21,987 nt of DNA from JAEUJM01 sp044221555 (GTDB lineage Bacteria; Actinomycetota; Acidimicrobiia; Acidimicrobiales; DATDAH01): NCBI GenBank assembly GCA_044221555.1, contig JBGAOY010000041.1:1-21987 (forward strand), given 5' to 3'. Positions within the stretch are counted from its first letter, which is position 1. The number at the start of each line of letters is the position of its first letter. Shown here piece by piece: positions 5,736 to 13,224 of the stretch. Below the pieces are notes generated by a model. The model was not told the origin of the DNA. It did no database searches and saw only the letters and a list, made by a program, of their open reading frames with translations. Made by a program: the position numbers and the translations under genes.

Positions 5736-6742
5736 CCCGCGACCTCGCGATCGACCTGGGTACCGCCAACACCCTGGTCTACGCGCGCGGGCAGGGCATC
5801 GTCCTCAACGAGCCGTCGGTCATCGCCCTGAACAACCAGAACCAGGAGGTCCTGGCCGTCGGCTACGACGCCTGGCAGATGATCGGGCGCACACCGGGCC
5901 ACATCGTCGCCGTCCGGCCGTTGCGCCAGGGCGCCATCACCGACTTCGACATCACCCAGCGCATGATCCGCCTTGTGCTGCAGCGGGTGGGCGTGAACCG
6001 CTTCAACCGGCCCCGTGTCGTCATCTGCGTGCCGTCGGCCATCACCGCGGTCGAACGCCGCGCCGTCACCGAGGCGGCCCGCAGGGCAGGGGCGGCCGAG
6101 GCCCAACTCATCGAGCAGCCCATGGCCGCGGCCATCGGCGCCAACCTCCCCATCAACGAGCCGGTGGGCTCGATGGTCATCGACATCGGCGGCGGTACGT
6201 CCGAGTCGGCCATCCTCTCGTTGGGCGGCGTGGTGGCCCTCCAGGCGGTGCGGGTGGGCTCGTTCGACATCGACGCCGCCATCACCCAGTACATCCGGCG
6301 CGAGTACGGCATCGCCATCGGTGAGCAGACCGCCGAGAAGATCAAGATCACGATGGGGTCGGCCTACCCCACGCCCGACGAGTTCAAGGCCGAGGTGCGG
6401 GGCCGCGAGCTCATGAGCGGCCTGCCGAAGACCGTGATCCTGTCGCCCGAGGAGGTGCGGGCGGCCATCGAGGAGCCGGTCAGCGCCATCATCGACTCGG
6501 TGGTGGCCTGCCTGGGCAACGCCCCGCCCGAGCTGGCCCAGGACCTCATCGTCCAGGGCATCCACCTGGTGGGCGGCGGCGGCATGTTGAAGGGCCTGGC
6601 CCTGCGCCTCACCGAGGAGACCGACGTGCAGGTGCGCCTGGTGGATCTGCCCCTCGAGTGCGTGGCGCTCGGCGCGGGCCGCTGCATCGAGTCGTACGAG
6701 GCGCTCAAGGTCATGTTCATGGACGACACCTCGCGCCGCTGA
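5732..6742 (+). CDS. mreB: Rod shape-determining protein MreB, probable CTG start
   Basis: 336 aa if initiated at CTG 5732. MreB is a bacterial actin that polymerises under the membrane and guides lateral cell-wall synthesis. The phosphate-1 motif DLGTANTLVY (8-17), phosphate-2 motif DIGGGTSES (151-159) and adenosine motif VGGGGMLKG (280-288) are all present, and the length is normal. The frame upstream reads stop-Gly-Leu-CTG, with no ATG, GTG or TTG before the phosphate-1 motif. The first ATG (5879) would remove 49 residues including the nucleotide-binding motif. AGGAGG lies 9 bases before the CTG, ideal spacing. No mreC, mreD, RodA or penicillin-binding protein gene is adjacent. Confidence 0.93.
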   Translation: MARDLAIDLGTANTLVYARGQGIVLNEPSVIALNNQNQEVLAVGYDAWQMIGRTPGHIVAVRPLRQGAITDFDITQRMIRLVLQRVGVNRFNRPRVVICVPSAITAVERRAVTEAARRAGAAEAQLIEQPMAAAIGANLPINEPVGSMVIDIGGGTSESAILSLGGVVALQAVRVGSFDIDAAITQYIRREYGIAIGEQTAEKIKITMGSAYPTPDEFKAEVRGRELMSGLPKTVILSPEEVRAAIEEPVSAIIDSVVACLGNAPPELAQDLIVQGIHLVGGGGMLKGLALRLTEETDVQVRLVDLPLECVALGAGRCIESYEALKVMFMDDTSRR

Positions 6743-6859
6743 CCGCGAGCGACCAGAACCAATGCTCCCCGCCCGGACACCGACCCCGCGCTCGTGAGCC
6801 ACTAGGGTCGAACCCACGTCCGCTCGGGTGGTGCGGGCGGGAAAGAGGGGGGAGCGCCG
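6743..6859 (+). promoter_or_regulatory. mreB-livG spacer with a candidate promoter
   Basis: 117 bp. TAGGGT at 6803-6808 resembles a -10 element; the matching -35 window (about 6780-6785, CCGACC) is weak. A purine-rich run (gaaagaggggggag, about 6841-6854) just before the GTG at 6860 is a plausible ribosome-binding site for livG. No T-tract terminator for mreB is seen. Confidence 0.35.
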
Positions 6860-7624
6860 GTGACACTGCTCGAAGTCGAGGACGTGAGTGTGCGCTTCGG
6901 AGGCGTCGTGGCGCTCGACCGCCTCACCTTCACCATCGAGCCCGGGAAGATCTGCGCGCTGATCGGGCCGAACGGGGCGGGCAAGACCACCCTGTTCAAC
7001 TGCGTCAGCCGGCTGTACCAGCCGACCGAGGGCACCATCACCTACGACAGCCGTGACCTGCTGTCGATCCCTGCCCACGCCATCGCCGCCAACGGCATCG
7101 CCCGCACGTTCCAGAACCTGGCGCTGGTGCCGTCGCTGTCGGTGCTGGAGAACGTGATCATCGGCGGCCACTCGGCCACCCGGGCCAACTTCTTCACCGC
7201 GTCGTTCCGCATGCCGTGGGCGATCAAGGAGGAGCGCCGCGAGCGCGAGAAGGCCCTCGACATCCTCGATCGCCTCCAGCTCGGCCGCTACGCGCACGTC
7301 CCCGCGGCCGGGTTGCCCTACGGCACCCTGAAGCGCATCGAGCTGGCCCGGGCGCTGGTGTCGGACCCCAAGCTGCTGATGCTCGACGAGCCCGCGACGG
7401 GCCTCACCCACGCCGAGGTCGACGAGTTGGCGGAGTTGGTGCAACGCCTCCGCGACGAGTTCGGCTTGACCATCCTGCTGGTGGAGCACCACATGGCCAT
7501 GGTGATGGGCATCTCCGAGTGGATCGTGGTGCTCGACTACGGGTCGAAGATCGCCGAGGGCGTACCGAAGGCGATCCGGGACAACCCGAAGGTGATCGAG
7601 GCCTACCTGGGGAGCGCGGCGTAG
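6860..7624 (+). CDS. livG: Branched-chain amino acid-type ABC transporter ATP-binding protein LivG
   Basis: 254 aa from the GTG at 6860. One of two cytoplasmic ATPases powering the importer encoded by the next four genes. Walker A GPNGAGKTT is at 36-44, the Q-loop at Gln85, the signature region LPYGTLKRIE at 152-161, Walker B LLMLDEP at 172-178 and the H-loop in VEHHM at about 208-212. The LivG-type insert between the Q-loop and signature (FFTASFRMPW, 111-120) and the ending KVIEAYLGSAA place it in the HAAT (LivG/LivF) group. The signature has Leu-Lys where many LivG proteins have Gln-Arg, a mild variation. The stop overlaps the livF start by one base (TAGTG). Confidence 0.93.
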   Translation: MTLLEVEDVSVRFGGVVALDRLTFTIEPGKICALIGPNGAGKTTLFNCVSRLYQPTEGTITYDSRDLLSIPAHAIAANGIARTFQNLALVPSLSVLENVIIGGHSATRANFFTASFRMPWAIKEERREREKALDILDRLQLGRYAHVPAAGLPYGTLKRIELARALVSDPKLLMLDEPATGLTHAEVDELAELVQRLRDEFGLTILLVEHHMAMVMGISEWIVVLDYGSKIAEGVPKAIRDNPKVIEAYLGSAA

Positions 7625-8478
7625 TGCCCGACTGTCCCCACTGCGGCACCATCACCCGCAAGGGCGCCGAGTTCTGCCCGTCGTGCGGCAAGCCCGTGAC
7701 CACGCCCGGTCCCGGTCAGGCGTCGAGCGCGAAGCAGGCGCCGGCGACGGGTGGCGGCGCCGCGGCCTCGCCGCCGCTGCTCGAAGCGACGGGGCTCGAG
7801 GCGGGCTACGGCCTCGTCCAGGTGCTGCGGGGCCTCGACTTCACGGTCGAGGCCGGTGAGGTGGTGGTTATCCTCGGCGCCAACGGCGCGGGCAAGACCA
7901 CCACGATCCGGGCCATCACCGGGATGATCAAGGGCAAGGGCCAGGTGCTCGTCGACGGCCGGTCGGTGCTCGGCAAGCGCCCCGACACCATCGTGCGGCG
8001 GGGCCTCGCCCACGTGCCCCAGGGTCGGGGCACCTTCGTCGACCTCACCGTCGAGGAGAACCTGCGCCTCGGCGCCTACACCCGCAAGGACGGGGAGGTC
8101 GAGGCGGACATCGAGAAGTGGCTGGAGATCTTCCCCCGCCTCGGTGAGCGCCGCACCCAGGCCGCCGGCTCCATGAGCGGCGGCGAGCAGCAGATGCTGG
8201 CGATCGCGCGCGCCGCCATCTCACGGCCGCGGCTGCTGCTGCTCGACGAGCCCTCGCTGGGCCTCGCGCCGATCGTGACCCAGGAGCTGTTCGAGCAGTT
8301 GGGCGAGCTCAACCGGACCACCGGCACGGCCCTGTTGGTGGTCGAGCAGAACGCCAACCTGGCCCTGGCCATCGCCCAGCGGGCCTACGTGCTCGAGGCC
8401 GGGATGTTCGTGGCCAGCGGCACGGCCGACGAGATGCGCACCGACGAGTCGGTGCGCAAGGCCTACCTCGGGTACTAG
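7624..8478 (+). CDS. livF: LivF-type ABC ATPase fused to an N-terminal zinc ribbon
   Basis: 284 aa from the GTG at 7624, overlapping the livG stop by one base. Residues 1-25 form a short zinc ribbon: Cys4/Cys7 (CPHCG) and Cys18/Cys21 (CPSCG). A Gly/Ala/Pro/Ser linker (about 26-50) leads to a standard LivF ATPase with Walker A GANGAGKTT (85-93), signature MSGGEQQ (184-190), Walker B LLLLDEP (204-210) and ending KAYLGY. Ordinary LivF proteins are about 235 aa and begin directly at the ATPase fold, so the ribbon is an added domain. The frame is continuous, with no start codon close to the ATPase core that would make the ribbon a separate reading frame. The ribbon could bind zinc, a partner protein or membrane; its role is unknown. 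Confidence 0.92.
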   Translation: MPDCPHCGTITRKGAEFCPSCGKPVTTPGPGQASSAKQAPATGGGAAASPPLLEATGLEAGYGLVQVLRGLDFTVEAGEVVVILGANGAGKTTTIRAITGMIKGKGQVLVDGRSVLGKRPDTIVRRGLAHVPQGRGTFVDLTVEENLRLGAYTRKDGEVEADIEKWLEIFPRLGERRTQAAGSMSGGEQQMLAIARAAISRPRLLLLDEPSLGLAPIVTQELFEQLGELNRTTGTALLVVEQNANLALAIAQRAYVLEAGMFVASGTADEMRTDESVRKAYLGY

Positions 8479-8489
8479 GAGCGGAGACC

Positions 8490-9374
8490 GTGGACCAATT
8501 CCTCGAGCACCTGATCATCGGCATCGGGCGCGGCTCGATCTACGCCCTGCTGGCGTTGGCGATCGTGCTGATCTACCGCAGCACGGGCCTGCTGAACTTC
8601 GCCCAGGGTGAGATGGCCATGTTCTCCACGTTCGTGGCGTGGACCTTCCAGGACAACGGCGCCAACGTCTGGGTCTCGATCCTCGCGTCCATGGCCCTGT
8701 CGCTGCTGGGCGGGGCGCTCATCGAGCGGGTGATCATGCGTCCGGTCGAGGGCGGGTCGCCGTTGAACATCGTGATCGTCACCATCGGTCTGTTCCTCGG
8801 CCTCAACGCGCTGGCGCAATGGGTCTGGGGCACGGATCCGCGCACGTTCGAGAACCCCTTCTCGGGTGAGGCGAAGAGCGTGGTCGGCGTGAGCATCACC
8901 GCCGAGCTCGTGGGCCGGTTGGTGGTGCTGGCGATCGTGGTCGTGCTGCTGTTCGTGCTGTTCCAGAAGACCAAGCTCGGGCTCGCCATGCGCGCGGTCG
9001 CGTCCAACACCGAGTCGAGCGGGCTGGTCGGCATCAACGTGGGCCGCATGCTCATGGTGGGCTGGGGCCTCGCCGCCGCGCTCGGTGCCCTGGCCGGCTG
9101 TCTCACCGCCGCCTCCGACACCCAGTTCGGCACCAGCCTGATGGTGCAGGTCCTCGTGTTCGCCTTCGCCGCCGCCACCCTCGGCGGCTTGGACAGCCCG
9201 ATCGGGGCGGTCGTGGGCGGCCTCATCGTGGGCGTGGTGCAGGAGCTCCTGGGTGAGTACGTCGGGTTCGTGGGCACGGACATGCGTGACGGTGCCGCGT
9301 TCGTGATCATCCTCGGGATCCTGCTGGTGAAACCGAGCGGCCTGTTCGGCAAGCAACAGGTGGCCCGCGTATGA
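8490..9374 (+). CDS. livH: Branched-chain amino acid-type ABC transporter permease LivH
   Basis: 294 aa from the GTG at 8490, preceded by the purine-rich AGGAGCGGAG. A hydrophobic polytopic inner-membrane protein with the LivH signature: YALLALAIVLIYRSTGLLNF then AQGEMAM (about 18-43). The later conserved Gly/Ala-rich segment ATLGGLDSPIGAVVGGL lies near the C-terminus (about 230-246), and the end KPSGLFGK is typical. It forms half of the membrane channel with LivM. Its TGA overlaps the livM ATG (ATGA at 9371-9374), indicating translational coupling. Confidence 0.94.
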   Translation: MDQFLEHLIIGIGRGSIYALLALAIVLIYRSTGLLNFAQGEMAMFSTFVAWTFQDNGANVWVSILASMALSLLGGALIERVIMRPVEGGSPLNIVIVTIGLFLGLNALAQWVWGTDPRTFENPFSGEAKSVVGVSITAELVGRLVVLAIVVVLLFVLFQKTKLGLAMRAVASNTESSGLVGINVGRMLMVGWGLAAALGALAGCLTAASDTQFGTSLMVQVLVFAFAAATLGGLDSPIGAVVGGLIVGVVQELLGEYVGFVGTDMRDGAAFVIILGILLVKPSGLFGKQQVARV

Positions 9375-10480
9375 ACACCTTGCCCCCGCTGGCCGAGGAG
9401 CCCCCCGAGGCGCCGTGGGCGGCGGAGACCCCTGACCCCGAGCCCCGCACCGCTCGGAACTGGAAGATGCTGGCGGTGAAGGCCGTCGTCATCGTGGTGG
9501 TGGCCATCGTGCTGTACGAGCTGCCCCTCTACTACCAGGAGTTCCGGGTCCGGCAGTTCAACGAGGTGATCTACCTCTCGGTGGCGGTGCTCGGCCTCGG
9601 CCTGCTCACGGGGTTCAACGGCCAGATCTCCATCGGCCACGGCGCGTTCTTCGGCATCGGGGCCTACACCACCGCCATCCTGGTGGCCGACCACGGCTGG
9701 TCCTACCTCGCCACCATCCCCATCGCTGCCCTCCTGGCCTTCGCCGTCGGTGCGCTGGTGGGCCTGCCCGCGCTGCGGATCAAAGGTCTGTACCTCGCGC
9801 TCGTCACCCTGGCGTTCGCCTACACCTTCACGAAGCTGATCACGCGGTTCAGCTCGTTGACCGGCGGGACCCAGGGCAAGGTGGTGCCCCGCTTCCAGGT
9901 GCCGGAGTGGTCGAACCTCAAGAACGACCAGTTCATCTACTACCTGCTGTTGTCGATGGCGGTCGTGCTGTTCGTGCTGGCCCGCAACCTGGTGAAGAGC
10001 CGCGTCGGCCGGGCGCTCATCGCGGTGCGTGACAACGAGGTGGCCGCCGAGGTGGTCGGGGTGAACCTGGCCGCCTACAAGGTGATGACCTTCGGCCTCA
10101 GCGCGGCGCTGGCCGGCATCGCCGGGTCGATGTCGGTGATCAACAACCCGTTCGTCGACGCCGGCTCGTTCACGATCAACCAGTCCATCGAGTTCCTGGC
10201 CGCCCTGGTGATCGGTGGTGCGGCGACGATCCTCGGGCCGATCATCGGCTCGGTGTTCGTGGTGTTCGTGCCCGAGTACTCGAGCGACATCAACCCCGCG
10301 CTCTCGCAGGTGATCTACGGTGGCCTCCTCATCCTCTTGATGCTGGTGCTGCCCGGCGGCATCATGGGCGGCCTCAAGCAGCTGTGGGCCTTCGTCGCCC
10401 GCCACCTGCCGGGGTCCGGCCCCGCTGCCACGGCCCCGCCGTCGCCGGCGCCCGCCGATCCCGCTCTTCCCGCGACCTGA
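9371..10480 (+). CDS. livM: Branched-chain amino acid-type ABC transporter permease LivM
   Basis: 369 aa, overlapping livH by 4 bases. An N-terminal acidic/proline-rich cytoplasmic extension (1-30) precedes the first membrane helix (about 34-50). The family signature GLLTGFNGQISIGHGAFFGIG lies at about 76-96, and the conserved permease loop GRALIAVRDNEVAAEVVGV at about 213-231. The C-terminus after the last helix is a short Ala/Pro tail. It pairs with LivH as the translocation pore. The substrate of this HAAT permease family may be branched-chain amino acids, other amino acids, urea or short amides, and cannot be fixed from sequence. Confidence 0.94.
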   Translation: MNTLPPLAEEPPEAPWAAETPDPEPRTARNWKMLAVKAVVIVVVAIVLYELPLYYQEFRVRQFNEVIYLSVAVLGLGLLTGFNGQISIGHGAFFGIGAYTTAILVADHGWSYLATIPIAALLAFAVGALVGLPALRIKGLYLALVTLAFAYTFTKLITRFSSLTGGTQGKVVPRFQVPEWSNLKNDQFIYYLLLSMAVVLFVLARNLVKSRVGRALIAVRDNEVAAEVVGVNLAAYKVMTFGLSAALAGIAGSMSVINNPFVDAGSFTINQSIEFLAALVIGGAATILGPIIGSVFVVFVPEYSSDINPALSQVIYGGLLILLMLVLPGGIMGGLKQLWAFVARHLPGSGPAATAPPSPAPADPALPAT

Positions 10481-10490
10481 TCAACGACCC

Positions 10491-10495
10491 AGGAG
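10491..10495 (+). promoter_or_regulatory. Ribosome-binding site of the binding-protein gene
   Basis: AGGAG, 9 bases before the ATG at 10505. It is one of the clearest Shine-Dalgarno sites here and suits a highly translated binding protein at the end of an operon. Confidence 0.7.
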
Positions 10496-10504
10496 ATTCA
10501 CGAC

Positions 10505-11887
10505 ATGACCACTCGGACCCGATGGGCGCGGTGGCTCGCGCTGGCGCTCGCCCTCGTCCTGACCGCGGCGGCCTGCGGCGGAGGCGGCCGCGACGACGAC
10601 AGCAGCAGCGGCGGCGGTGACTCGGGTGGCGGCTCCGACAGCACTGACGCGAGCGGCGGGACGGCCCAGGCCACCCCGCTCGACATCGACACGTCCGAGT
10701 GCGTGGGCGACCCCACCCAGGGTGTGACCGACGACTCGGTCACCTTCGGCACCAGCGTCCCGCAGTCGGGGCTGTTCGCCGCGTTCTCCAAGATCGCCGA
10801 GGGCTACAACGCCTACTTCGACTACCTCAACTCCGAAGAGGGTGGCGTCGACGGTCGCGAGATCAGCGTGGAGGTCACCGACGACGGCTACGAGTCGGGT
10901 CGGACCGTGTCGAACGTGCAGCAGCTGATCCAGCAGGACCAGGTGTTCGGCATCTTCAACGTGGTCGGCACGCCGAACAACCTCGCCATCCGCGAGTCGT
11001 TGAACCAGGACTGCGTGCCGCAGCTGTACGCGGCCACCGGCGCCGCGCTCTGGGGCAACCCCGACGAGTTCCCGTTCACCATCGGTTCGCTGCCCACGTA
11101 CGCCACCGAGATGGGCGTGTTCGTCCAGTACCTGGAGGAGAACGCCCCGACGGCCAAGGTGGCCGTGCTCTACCAGAACGACGACTTCGGCAAGGAGTAC
11201 CTCGACTCGATCAAGGCCCTCACCGAGGGCACCGACATCGAGATCGTCGCGGAGGAGAGCTACGAGCCTTCCGACAGCGACGTGGACAGCCAGATCACCT
11301 CCATCGCCAACAGCGGCGCCGACACCGTCCTGCTGGGCGCGACGGCGCTGAAGTGCCCGCAGGCCCTCGACGCACTGCAGGGCCAGTCGGGCTTCGATCC
11401 CGAGACGGTGTGGCTGTCGCAGACCTGCACCTCGTCCACGGTGATCGGCCTCGCCAGCCCGGGTGCGGCCGACGGCGTGCTGAGCGCCATCTACCTGAAG
11501 GACCCGGCCGACCCGCAGTGGGACGACGACCCGGCCATGCAGGAGTTCCAGACCCAGGGCGCGGCGCACGGCCTGTCGGCCGAGCAGGTCGAGGACGGCG
11601 TGGTGGGCATCGGCTGGACCTTCGGTGAGCTCCTGGCCGAGACCATCCGCAACACGCCCGATCTCAACCGCGAGAACATCATGCAGAGCGCCTACAGCCT
11701 CGACGGTGTCGCGGTGGGCCTGCTCCTGCCGGGGGTGACGTTCACCACCAACGGCGCCGAGGACCCGTTCCCGATCGAGACGCTCCAGATCGGCCAGTAC
11801 AACGGTGACTACTTCGACTTCATCGGCGACCCGATCGATCTCGAAGGCCAGAGCGGCGAGTTCACGCCCGACACCGAAGGCGGCTGA
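10505..11887 (+). CDS. livK: Liv-type ABC transporter substrate-binding lipoprotein
   Basis: 460 aa. A basic N-terminus (TTRTRWARW) and hydrophobic helix lead to LTAAAC, with Cys23 as the likely lipidated residue, then a Gly/Ser/Asp-rich linker (about 24-60). The mature part has the periplasmic-binding-protein type 1 (Peripla_BP_6) fold: VTFGTSVPQSGLFAAF near the start, the loop FGIFNVVGTPNNLAIRESL, KVAVLYQNDDFGKEYLDSIK and the second lobe ending in an Asp/Gly-rich tail. It captures the substrate outside the membrane and delivers it to LivHM. Additional cysteines (SEC, QDC, KCPQ, QTC) could form disulfides. Last gene of the liv operon, followed by a strong hairpin. Confidence 0.92.
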   Translation: MTTRTRWARWLALALALVLTAAACGGGGRDDDSSSGGGDSGGGSDSTDASGGTAQATPLDIDTSECVGDPTQGVTDDSVTFGTSVPQSGLFAAFSKIAEGYNAYFDYLNSEEGGVDGREISVEVTDDGYESGRTVSNVQQLIQQDQVFGIFNVVGTPNNLAIRESLNQDCVPQLYAATGAALWGNPDEFPFTIGSLPTYATEMGVFVQYLEENAPTAKVAVLYQNDDFGKEYLDSIKALTEGTDIEIVAEESYEPSDSDVDSQITSIANSGADTVLLGATALKCPQALDALQGQSGFDPETVWLSQTCTSSTVIGLASPGAADGVLSAIYLKDPADPQWDDDPAMQEFQTQGAAHGLSAEQVEDGVVGIGWTFGELLAETIRNTPDLNRENIMQSAYSLDGVAVGLLLPGVTFTTNGAEDPFPIETLQIGQYNGDYFDFIGDPIDLEGQSGEFTPDTEGG

Positions 11888-11913
11888 GCCGCACCGCAGT
11901 ACCGATCACGACG

Positions 11914-11941
11914 CCGGCGCCCCCCACCGTGGGGGCGCCGG
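11914..11941. terminator. Strong hairpin between livK and the convergent HEAT gene
   Basis: CCGGCGCCCCC (11914-11924) pairs perfectly with GGGGGCGCCGG (11931-11941) around a 6-base loop: an 11-bp GC stem. It lies 27 bp after the livK stop and just beyond the convergent HEAT-repeat gene stop at 11950. There is no run of T, so it fits a bidirectional actinobacterial-type terminator or an mRNA-stabilising stem. Confidence 0.75.
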
Positions 11942-11949
11942 TTCGCGTC

Positions 11950-12549
11950 CTACGCCAACAGATCCTCGGCGGCCTGACGAACCTGCCAGTCGCGGTCGGA
12001 GAGCGCCCGCTGCAGCGCGTCCTCCACCTCGGGGCCCTCGAAGGGGGCCAGGGCGATGACGGCCCGCCGCCGCACCGTGGCCCGGTCGGTGGTGGAGCGC
12101 AGGATGGCCGCCAGCCCGGCCTCGTCGCCGATCGCCCCCAACGCCGCCACCGCGGCCTCGCGGCACAGCGGGTCGGCGTGACCGGTGGCCAGCGCGGAGA
12201 GGGCGGCCACCGCGCCCGGCTCGGCGGGATGGCGCTCGCCGCACGCCCAGGCCGCCACCTCGACCACGGTGGGGTCGTCGTCGGCCAACAACCCGAGCAG
12301 CGACACCGCCGGGCCCGGGTCGTCGGCGGCCACCACCTCGGCGGCCCGCCGGCGCACCGCCGGTGCCGGGTCGGACACCGCGGCCTGCAGGTCGTCCAGG
12401 CGTGCCGCGTCCAGGCGGGCCAGCGCGCCGAGGGCGGTGGCGCGCGTGCCGGGATCGGCGTCGTGGAGCAGCGCGCGGGCGGTGGTCTCGTCGCCGACGT
12501 GGCCCGCGAGCGCCGCTCGGCGCCGGCGATTTTGGTCGGGTTCGCTCAA
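11950..12549 (-). CDS. HEAT-repeat protein
   Basis: 199 aa from a TTG start at 12549. It consists almost entirely of about 30-residue alpha-helical repeats with the D-P-x-x-x-V-R-x-x-A pattern (for example DPAPAVRRRAAEVV, DPTVVEVAAWACG, DRATVRRRAVIAL and DRDWQVRQAAEDLL). Such repeats form curved protein-binding solenoids, as in phycocyanobilin-lyase-like HEAT proteins of many bacteria. No enzymatic motif, signal peptide or membrane segment is present, so a cytoplasmic scaffold or adaptor is most likely. The TTG was chosen because the frame is closed soon upstream and no ATG or GTG lies near the N-terminus; no clear promoter was seen. It diverges from the small protein at 12603. Confidence 0.85.
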   Translation of the reverse strand: MSEPDQNRRRRAALAGHVGDETTARALLHDADPGTRATALGALARLDAARLDDLQAAVSDPAPAVRRRAAEVVAADDPGPAVSLLGLLADDDPTVVEVAAWACGERHPAEPGAVAALSALATGHADPLCREAAVAALGAIGDEAGLAAILRSTTDRATVRRRAVIALAPFEGPEVEDALQRALSDRDWQVRQAAEDLLA

Positions 12550-12590
12550 GTAGGCCTCATTCGCGCCCGATTGGGGTGTGTTCCCACAGG

Positions 12591-12596
12591 AAGGAG
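12591..12596 (+). promoter_or_regulatory. Ribosome-binding site deciding the GTG start at 12603
   Basis: AAGGAG, 6 bases before GTG 12603. An in-frame ATG lies three codons further (12612), but the spacing favours the GTG. Confidence 0.6.
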
Positions 12597-12602
12597 TACA
12601 CC

Positions 12603-13187
12603 GTGTCGCACATGGTGATCTATCGCACTGCTGACGGTCAGCCCGGCTACCACCAGACCGATGCCCTCGACGATGCAGTGTCGTTCGTCGAGCGCCTTCG
12701 CAACAGTGACGGCGTCGATCATGCCCGGATCTTCCACATGGAGGAAGTCACCTTCGACTTCAAGCCCTACTTCCGGGTCGAGGTCGGTGGTGACCGCGGG
12801 GCGACACCGGCGTCGCCGGCGCATTCCCCGTCGCTGGCACCGGCCGCCGAGCCGTCCCCGCTCGTGGCGCCGTCGTTCTCGTCGCCGGCCCCCGCACCCA
12901 TGGCCAGCGCCCCCGTCGAGGAGCGCCCCTGGATGGACCTGCCGCTCATGGACGAGCCCGCCTCCGAGCCGGCACCACCCGCCGAGGCACCGTTGCTGAT
13001 GAGCGAGCCGAACGTGGCCGAGGTCCACTCGTTCCCCGAGGTTCCCTCGTTCTCCGAGCCCGAGCCGGTCGCTCCTGTCTTCGACACGGTGCCACCCCCG
13101 CCGCCACCGCCTCCCGCCATGGAGTCGGACGAGTCGGTCGCCACGGGCAACGGCATGGGTGCCCGCCGGGGCCTGTTCGGTCGCTGA
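12603..13187 (+). CDS. Small protein with a compact N-terminal domain and long proline-rich tail, function unknown
   Basis: 194 aa from the GTG at 12603, with AAGGAG at 12591-12596 (6-base spacing). Residues 4-62 look folded, alternating strands and a helix: VIYRTADGQPGYHQTD, DDAVSFVERLRN, HARIFHMEEVTFDF and YFRVEV. The rest (63-194) is low-complexity, rich in Pro, Ala, Ser and Glu, with an eight-proline run and an end reading GARRGLFGR. There is no signal peptide or membrane helix. I do not recognise the family. The tail could be a flexible spacer carrying the short C-terminal peptide to a partner. Confidence 0.8.
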   Translation: MSHMVIYRTADGQPGYHQTDALDDAVSFVERLRNSDGVDHARIFHMEEVTFDFKPYFRVEVGGDRGATPASPAHSPSLAPAAEPSPLVAPSFSSPAPAPMASAPVEERPWMDLPLMDEPASEPAPPAEAPLLMSEPNVAEVHSFPEVPSFSEPEPVAPVFDTVPPPPPPPPAMESDESVATGNGMGARRGLFGR

Positions 13188-13189
13188 CT

Positions 13190-13219
13190 CGGCCCGGACG
13201 CGGTCTCGGTGACGGGCCG
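13190..13219. terminator. Weak inverted repeat between convergent genes
   Basis: CGGCCCG (13190-13196) and CGGGCCG (13213-13219) can pair across a 16-base loop. They sit in the 37-bp gap between the convergent stops at 13187 and 13225. It is a possible bidirectional terminator, much weaker than the one at 11914. Confidence 0.3.
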
Positions 13220-13224
13220 GGGCG

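Noticed and set aside
5879..6742. mreB starting at the ATG at 5879
   Set aside because: This start would delete 49 residues including the phosphate-1 motif DLGTANTLVY, which is intact and in frame upstream.
4319..7492. A 1057-codon open frame on the minus strand
   Set aside because: It lies antisense to moaE, mreB, livG and part of the HtrA-like gene, all with clear family motifs. Its translation is His/Arg/Gly-rich with no domain. It is open only because high GC depletes stop codons.
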